Positions 59,384 to 64,000 of a stretch of DNA of 64,000 nucleotides are shown in pieces. Positions within the stretch are counted from its first letter, which is position 1. Each line of letters starts with the position of its first letter. The notes below the pieces were generated by a model, which had not been told where the DNA came from, ran no database searches, and was given only the letters and a program-made list of their open reading frames with translations. The stretch is from Eubacteriales bacterium. Its GTDB lineage: Bacteria; Bacillota; Clostridia; Oscillospirales; CAG-382. The stretch spans positions 1 through 64,000 of the forward strand of contig JAQWDK010000003.1 in NCBI GenBank assembly GCA_028705495.1, read 5' to 3'. The position numbers and the translations under genes are program-made.

Positions 59384-60430
59384 ATGAAATCCAATTATTC
59401 AAGCTTCCCGCAAAAATACCGTTCAAACAAAGTGAAGTTCTTACTGTTTTATTCGCTTATGGTTCTGTTGATTGTTGCTCTTTTACTAACCTCGTGTCAA
59501 GTAACTGAATCAACCGTTTCAAATGCCTCAAAATCAGAAAGTCAAATTAAAACTGACAACATTTCGAAAATTACTTCTATTATTGAATCAAATCCTAATT
59601 CCGACATATCCAAGATTGATGAAATCAGCGTTGAATCAAATCCCATTTCTGACATATCCGAGACCAGCGAAGTATCTGAAGAACCTGTTGATATGCCTGT
59701 CGGTGTAAGCGTGGTTGACGGTAAATATTATCTTAACCTCGAAGGAGGCAATGATTATATCCCTGGTAAAGACATTAAAATTGATAGCTCGGATATTATT
59801 TTCAATGATGCAAGTGAGTTTAAAAGAAAAGTAAAAGCATTGGATTTTACCGAAGAAGAGTTCACGATTATGAAGACCTTTCAAAAAAACAAGTATGGAA
59901 TCAAGTTTATTAACCCAGATTCTATTTGTTCTCCGGTTGGTGTTCCTAAGAATTTAAAACTTGATCGAATGGGTTACCATGGCGGAGAGTATTATAGTTT
60001 TGCTTATGTTGAAAGCGCGAGTAAGAACTTAATGATACATCTAAAAAGTCGGGAAGATGCAGATAGTCATTCGAACTATATCGAAAACGAATTAAAGATA
60101 TTCGAAGATTGGTCAAAAAACGGCACTATATCTAATCTACAAAAAAGTTCTGAATCAGTTGACGGTGTTGATACGCAAGTTTTAAGTTACACAACAAAGT
60201 ACGGTAATAAGAGGGTTGCAAAGCTTTGGGAGTTTACCGTAAACGGTATCAAATATGGAGTGCAAGAATATTATATTGCAGACGAAACAGATCCTGAATT
60301 CAACCTTGATGTGCCTAAATTTTTTGTTGTAAAAGCCATTAACGAAGAGCATTGTTTCTCAATCGAAGGAGTCGGCTTTGCTCCCGATACCATGTTTTTA
60401 TCGGGACTGGGTATGGAGTTGGTTGAGTGA
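59384..60430 (+). CDS. Lipoprotein, tandem paralogue 2
   Basis: This paralogue of the preceding gene has a nearly identical signal peptide and lipobox (LLLTSC) and the same conserved DMPVGVSVVDGKYYLNLEGGNDYIPGKD block and GVGFAPDTMFLSGLGMELVE end. The linker holds an internal duplication (IESNPNSDISKIDEIS, then VESNPISDISETSEVS). The middle region has diverged strongly, so the ends look conserved while the core varies. It starts 38 bases after paralogue 1 with AAAGGAG. A terminator follows. Confidence 0.75.
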   Translation: MKSNYSSFPQKYRSNKVKFLLFYSLMVLLIVALLLTSCQVTESTVSNASKSESQIKTDNISKITSIIESNPNSDISKIDEISVESNPISDISETSEVSEEPVDMPVGVSVVDGKYYLNLEGGNDYIPGKDIKIDSSDIIFNDASEFKRKVKALDFTEEEFTIMKTFQKNKYGIKFINPDSICSPVGVPKNLKLDRMGYHGGEYYSFAYVESASKNLMIHLKSREDADSHSNYIENELKIFEDWSKNGTISNLQKSSESVDGVDTQVLSYTTKYGNKRVAKLWEFTVNGIKYGVQEYYIADETDPEFNLDVPKFFVVKAINEEHCFSIEGVGFAPDTMFLSGLGMELVE

Positions 60431-60453
60431 TAAGTTACAGACATAGACTATGT

Positions 60454-60485
60454 GAAGCAAGCGGAATCCGCTTGCTTCTTTTTTT
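60454..60485 (+). terminator. Terminator of the lipoprotein genes
   Basis: The stem GAAGCAAGCGGA/TCCGCTTGCTTC has almost no loop and is followed by a seven-T run. Confidence 0.88.
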
Positions 60486-60562
60486 GCCTTAAAATCTAAA
60501 AAAATCACATCTCGTTTCAATAGTCAAATTTTAACTGATTATTTTTTATAATCTTTTGGGTG

Positions 60563-60591
60563 TTGACAAAACGAATTCACAAAGGTAGAAT
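60563..60591 (+). promoter_or_regulatory. Promoter of the Gfo/Idh/MocA gene
   Basis: TTGACA, a 17-base spacer and TAGAAT, about 35 bases before the start codon. Confidence 0.82.
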
Positions 60592-60626
60592 TACATTATA
60601 ATAAACCAAGGGTGGTATTTATTTTT

Positions 60627-61685
60627 ATGAGTAAGTTAAAAATCGGAATTATCGGTTGCGGAAACATCAGCAACTATCATATCGGCGGCTATAAAGCTCT
60701 CCCGGACCTTTGCGAAGTCGTGGCAGTCTGCGATATCGACGAAGCTAAGGTTAAATCCTATGCCCAGCATAACGGGGTGGAAAGATGGTACACTGATTAC
60801 AACGAGATGATGGCAAAAGAAAAACTCGACGCTGTATCTGTTTGTACATGGAACGCAGCACACAAAGGCGCCGCAATCGCCGCACTCAAGGGCGGTGCGA
60901 ATGTTATCTGCGAGAAGCCTATGGCGATGAACACAGCTGAAGCGATGGAGATGAAAAAAGTCGCTGAAGAGGAAGGCAAACTTCTGATGATCGCATTTGT
61001 TCGCCGTTTTGGAAACGATGCCGACATACTGAAGAGCTTTGTTGATAACGGTTCGATGGGCGATATCTACTATGCGAAAGCTACATATCTGCGCCGCAAC
61101 GGTTTCCCCGGCGGTTGGTTCGGCGATAAAGAATACGCTGGCGGCGGCCCCCTCATTGACCTCGGCGTTCATGTTATCGACCTTGTCCGCTACCTTGCAG
61201 GCAGTCCCAAACCCGTATCCGCATACGGTGTAACATACGCAAACCTCGGTCCGAACCGTGCTACAGGCGGTCAGGGATGGGTTTCCTCCACATCCGGAGT
61301 GCAGTTCAAGTACAATGTTGAGGACTTCGCGAGCGCCCTCGTCCGCTTTGACAACGGAATGACGCTTGCAGTTGAAGCGAGTTTCAACCTGAACCTCAAA
61401 AACGACACCGGTAATATTGAACTCTTCGGCACAAAATCAGGTGCGAAAATCGACCCTCAAATCGAATTCTTCACCGATATGAACGGTATGATGGTTGACC
61501 TTAAGCCGACGGGTAACACCGCGCTGAACTTCAACGGTCTCTTTAATCGCGAAATGGCACACTTTGTCGACTGCGTCAAAAATGGCACACTCTGCCGCGC
61601 GAAAGCTGAGGACGGTGTTGCTGTTATGCAGATACTCGATGCGATTTACAAGAGTGCTCAAACAGGTAAAGAAGTAAGTATATAA
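60627..61685 (+). CDS. Gfo/Idh/MocA family oxidoreductase
   Basis: This NAD(P)-dependent sugar or inositol oxidoreductase has 352 residues. The N-terminal Rossmann motif KIGIIGCGNISNYHIGGYK, the EKPMAMNTAEA motif (catalytic Lys in CEKPM) and GGGPLIDLGVHVIDLVRYLAG with the catalytic His are typical. ATG 60627 is favoured, since AAGGGTGG lies ten bases upstream and the GTG at 60612 overlaps it. Relatives act on myo-inositol, glucose or UDP-sugars; no sugar operon adjoins. The acyl-CoA synthetase gene converges from the other strand. Confidence 0.93.
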   Translation: MSKLKIGIIGCGNISNYHIGGYKALPDLCEVVAVCDIDEAKVKSYAQHNGVERWYTDYNEMMAKEKLDAVSVCTWNAAHKGAAIAALKGGANVICEKPMAMNTAEAMEMKKVAEEEGKLLMIAFVRRFGNDADILKSFVDNGSMGDIYYAKATYLRRNGFPGGWFGDKEYAGGGPLIDLGVHVIDLVRYLAGSPKPVSAYGVTYANLGPNRATGGQGWVSSTSGVQFKYNVEDFASALVRFDNGMTLAVEASFNLNLKNDTGNIELFGTKSGAKIDPQIEFFTDMNGMMVDLKPTGNTALNFNGLFNREMAHFVDCVKNGTLCRAKAEDGVAVMQILDAIYKSAQTGKEVSI

Positions 61686-61694
61686 AAAATAAAG

Positions 61695-61720
61695 CGGGAG
61701 TTTCCGTGAAGAAACTCCCG
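61695..61720. terminator. Bidirectional terminator after the oxidoreductase gene
   Basis: A perfect CGGGAGTTTC/GAAACTCCCG stem with a six-base loop, between converging genes. Confidence 0.85.
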
Positions 61721-61726
61721 TATCTT

Positions 61727-63385
61727 TTAGTTTGTTACATTAGATCGTCTGATTTTGTTCGATGTTGTCTTAACGAATGGTTCTTTTCGGATGATGACTG
61801 ATGCAATTTGTTTATATAACGGAAGCTCTTCGCAGGTTTTACGGATATCTGCCAAAACCTCTTTTTCCGTTTTTTCCTCGTTTAGAAAAACTTCAGCTAT
61901 CAGTGCACTTTCTTCGCCATGTTCGTTGCGTTCGCTCTTTACGATAACCTCAACGACATACTCAATGCCTTGGATATAGCTCTCGATTTCCTCCGGATAA
62001 ATATTTTTACCGTTTCTGAGGACGATAATGTTTTTCTTTCGCCCGGTTATAACAAGCTGCTCGTATTTATTAATATAGCCGTAGTCTCCGGTGTAGAACC
62101 AACCGTCAATAAGCACTTCCGCTGTTTTTTCCGGCTGCTTGTAATAACCGAGCATAACTATATCACCCTTGACGCAAATCTCGCCGATGCCCTCTTCATT
62201 GGGTTCATCGATACGCCATTCAACGCAAGGCAGTCTTATACCCGTTGTCGTCCAGTCGTTGAAATAGTCGTTGTTTGCGCAAACAAGCGGCGAACACTCG
62301 GTTATGCCGTAGCCGTTTATTAAACTAATGCCGATGTCGTCAAAGAATTGACCGATCTCCGGACGAAGTGGCGCACCGCCGCAGACGACTTTTATAAGCC
62401 TTCCGCCGAACGCTGCATGTACTTTTGCAAACAGCTTTTTCCTCAGATCAATACCGACTTTTCTAAGCGCATTGCTTATTTTTATCATCTTAAAGAAAAT
62501 TCCGCGCTTATTCTCTTTGTCGAGATTCTTCATTATACTTGAATAGAAAACCTCAACAAAAGCTGGCACAAGATAAATATACGAGGGTTTGTATAACTGC
62601 AAATTCCTTAAAACCGCACTCATATTGTCGTTTATGCATATTGTCGCATGATGGTGAAGCGATACAAGAATTCCGCAGACCGACTCATAGGTATGGTGGT
62701 ATGGGAGAACAGAAAGGCAAGAGTCATACACCCTTGAAACCTGCATACCGTAGTAAACGCTTGAAACAAGATTGTGTTCGGAGAGCATTACACCCTTTGC
62801 TGTTCCTGTAGTTCCCGAGGTGTATACAATCATCTTCATCTCATTAGGGTCGCTCTTTAAGGCATCATAGGCGCTCCTATCAAGCTTTTTACCTTTTTCG
62901 AGCAGCTTTTTAAACGATAGTGAAGCATCGTCGTCCTCGGGTTTATCAAGACCGATAAACAGTCTTACATTTGGAAGCCTTCCGTCAGCAGCTGCGGCGG
63001 TAAAAAGCTCCTCATAACGTTTTGCATAGAAAACAACTTCGCTGTCGCTATTGTTAATGATATTAAGAATATCACCTTGAGGCAGTTCTTTATCAATCGG
63101 AACGAAAACACCTGCTGATTTAAGTACGGTAAGGTACACAGTAACCCAACTGTAGCTGTTCTCTCCGATGCAGGCGATATGGCTTTTGCCGAATCCAAGG
63201 TCGGTCAGAGCTGCACCGAGGTTTTCGGTGTCCTCATAGAAGTCATTGTAGGTGACATCAACCACCTCATCGTTTTTCTTGTACCTGAACGCAAGCGATT
63301 GCCCCGCTTCAGCTTTTGCCATTTCAAGCAGCTGCCTAATGCTGTCAAACTTTTTTACTTTGTAAAATACCGGTCCTTTTGCCAT
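61727..63385 (-). CDS. Long-chain acyl-CoA synthetase (AMP-forming)
   Basis: This ANL-superfamily ligase has about 552 residues and activates fatty acids with ATP and CoA. The AMP-binding motif MIVYTSGTTGTAKGVMLSEHN, the VLPYHHTYE segment, INGYGITECSPLVCAN, WFYTGDYGYINKYEQLVITGRKKNIIV and a C-terminal lysine near TTSNKIRR all match. The resemblance is to FadD-like long-chain ligases rather than acetyl-CoA synthetase. The start ATG 63385 has GGAGG eight bases upstream; a TTG at 63388 precedes it. The gene overlaps the stop of the SGNH hydrolase (TGATG), so they are probably coupled. Confidence 0.93.
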   Translation of the reverse strand: MAKGPVFYKVKKFDSIRQLLEMAKAEAGQSLAFRYKKNDEVVDVTYNDFYEDTENLGAALTDLGFGKSHIACIGENSYSWVTVYLTVLKSAGVFVPIDKELPQGDILNIINNSDSEVVFYAKRYEELFTAAAADGRLPNVRLFIGLDKPEDDDASLSFKKLLEKGKKLDRSAYDALKSDPNEMKMIVYTSGTTGTAKGVMLSEHNLVSSVYYGMQVSRVYDSCLSVLPYHHTYESVCGILVSLHHHATICINDNMSAVLRNLQLYKPSYIYLVPAFVEVFYSSIMKNLDKENKRGIFFKMIKISNALRKVGIDLRKKLFAKVHAAFGGRLIKVVCGGAPLRPEIGQFFDDIGISLINGYGITECSPLVCANNDYFNDWTTTGIRLPCVEWRIDEPNEEGIGEICVKGDIVMLGYYKQPEKTAEVLIDGWFYTGDYGYINKYEQLVITGRKKNIIVLRNGKNIYPEEIESYIQGIEYVVEVIVKSERNEHGEESALIAEVFLNEEKTEKEVLADIRKTCEELPLYKQIASVIIRKEPFVKTTSNKIRRSNVTN

Positions 63386-64000
63386 CAACCCGTCCTCCTC
63401 TTTTGAAACATTATGTTATTTTGCATAACATAGTTTATAATTTGTGCTCCGACAATGTCGTAACCCTTTTGTGTGGGATGAATTCCGTCCTCACAAAGGA
63501 GTTTGTCGTAGTTTCGGTTTTTGAGGAATTCTCCTCTGATATCTATAACAGGTGTTCCTGTTTCCACTGCAATACGCAGTGCGAGAGCGTTGTAATGCTC
63601 CTGCCAGCGAGCAAGCATATTTTCATCGCCAAGCCAACTGAGGATATTATCTCTATTTTGCCCGCGAGATATCCAGTTCATATATTTTACCGGATCGAGC
63701 GGAACAAGTGTCGCAATTGCAACTGAAGCACCAGTATTTTTTGCAGCTGTCACCGCAAGACGAAACTTTTCCAGGAAAACATCTTCTGTCGTAAAGGGCT
63801 CAAATTCCCCCGTCGGATTTGCAGAAACCGCAGCCCAGTCGAAATTGCAGTCGTTGCCGCCGAATTCGATTACGCAAATCGAATTTTGGTTTAGATCAAC
63901 ACAAGACTCTAAAAGAATCTCAAGACCTTTATCTACCGTGTAGCCCATACGGGAATGGTTGTCGTATTCGACACCGTATTCCAAGAGTGTATCATAAGCG
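63385..64000 (-). CDS. SGNH/GDSL-family hydrolase, 5' truncated by window edge
   Basis: This SGNH-fold esterase has its N-terminus beyond the right edge, and the frame is open to base 64000. The visible part has block III (VIEFGGNDCNFDW, Gly and Asn of the oxyanion hole) and block V (CEDGIHPTQKGYDIV, catalytic Asp-x-x-His). Block I with the nucleophile Ser lies outside. Members remove acyl or acetyl groups from lipids or sugars. It overlaps the acyl-CoA synthetase, which could reuse a released fatty acid; this is an inference. Confidence 0.85.
   Translation of the reverse strand, partial: AYDTLLEYGVEYDNHSRMGYTVDKGLEILLESCVDLNQNSICVIEFGGNDCNFDWAAVSANPTGEFEPFTTEDVFLEKFRLAVTAAKNTGASVAIATLVPLDPVKYMNWISRGQNRDNILSWLGDENMLARWQEHYNALALRIAVETGTPVIDIRGEFLKNRNYDKLLCEDGIHPTQKGYDIVGAQIINYVMQNNIMFQKRRTG

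Overview
The window is a gene-dense stretch of a low-to-moderate GC, Gram-positive, endospore-forming bacterium of the class Clostridia, probably a gut Oscillospiraceae-type organism (taxonomy inferred). The evidence is a spore germination protease (gpr) next to spoIIP, a tryptophan-type T-box, an ECUF-less TPP-controlled thiT, an aspS-gatCAB operon for indirect amidated-tRNA synthesis, rqcH, trmK, clostridial wall enzymes, and consensus TTGACA-17-TATAAT promoters with AGGAGG-type ribosome sites. No rRNA, tRNA, insertion sequence, prophage or CRISPR array was seen.

Layout. 1-2.6 kb: a truncated GGDEF/HD-GYP signalling protein and an LCP wall-assembly protein. 2.6-8.9 kb (minus): a probable six-gene operon with a serine-palmitoyltransferase-like alpha-oxoamine synthase, an SDR, an SCP2-like lipid carrier, a class III aminotransferase, a surface transglutaminase and a DtxR-type regulator. 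9-13.8 kb: small membrane proteins, a YetF-like protein and a D-Ala-D-Ala carboxypeptidase. 13.8-16.6 kb: a metal-efflux ATPase with a separate HMA metallochaperone, divergent from a CadC-like repressor with visible operators. 16.7-20.5 kb: an XRE regulator, a GH25 lysozyme and a Trp T-box in front of trpB2. 20.6-27.3 kb: an ECF sigma factor with its likely anti-sigma factor, a sugar isomerase, gpr, spoIIP and a cell-surface protein. 27.3-36.2 kb: a repeat-rich leader and then polA-rsmI-apgM-serine hydrolase-trmK-rqcH. 36.2-47.8 kb (minus): zinc-ribbon membrane proteins with a PrsW-like protease, ribokinase, LysR, a disulfide oxidoreductase, a VanY-like peptidase, lepA, galE and an ABC exporter. 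47.9-52.9 kb: aspS-gatC-gatA-gatB. 52.9-64 kb: TPP riboswitch-thiT, a ThyX-like protein, DUF4434 and DUF3810 proteins, ilvE, two tandem lipoproteins, a Gfo/Idh/MocA oxidoreductase, an acyl-CoA synthetase and a truncated SGNH hydrolase.

The most unusual content is non-coding. Two dispersed families of structured leader elements lie directly upstream of start codons. Family 1 (about 80-107 bp, five copies plus one remnant) has three hairpins with compensatory base changes and ends in an AGAATGG/AGAAGG ribosome-site-like motif 5-9 nt before the start codon of the downstream gene. Family 2 has a GTCGTGC...GCACGAC stem around a conserved AACCTAATTA...ACCAATC core just after a TATAAT box. It occurs at three loci and is amplified to four 87-89 bp tandem units in front of polA. 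Neither matches a riboswitch class I recognise. The SPT-like lipid operon is the most interesting protein-coding system.
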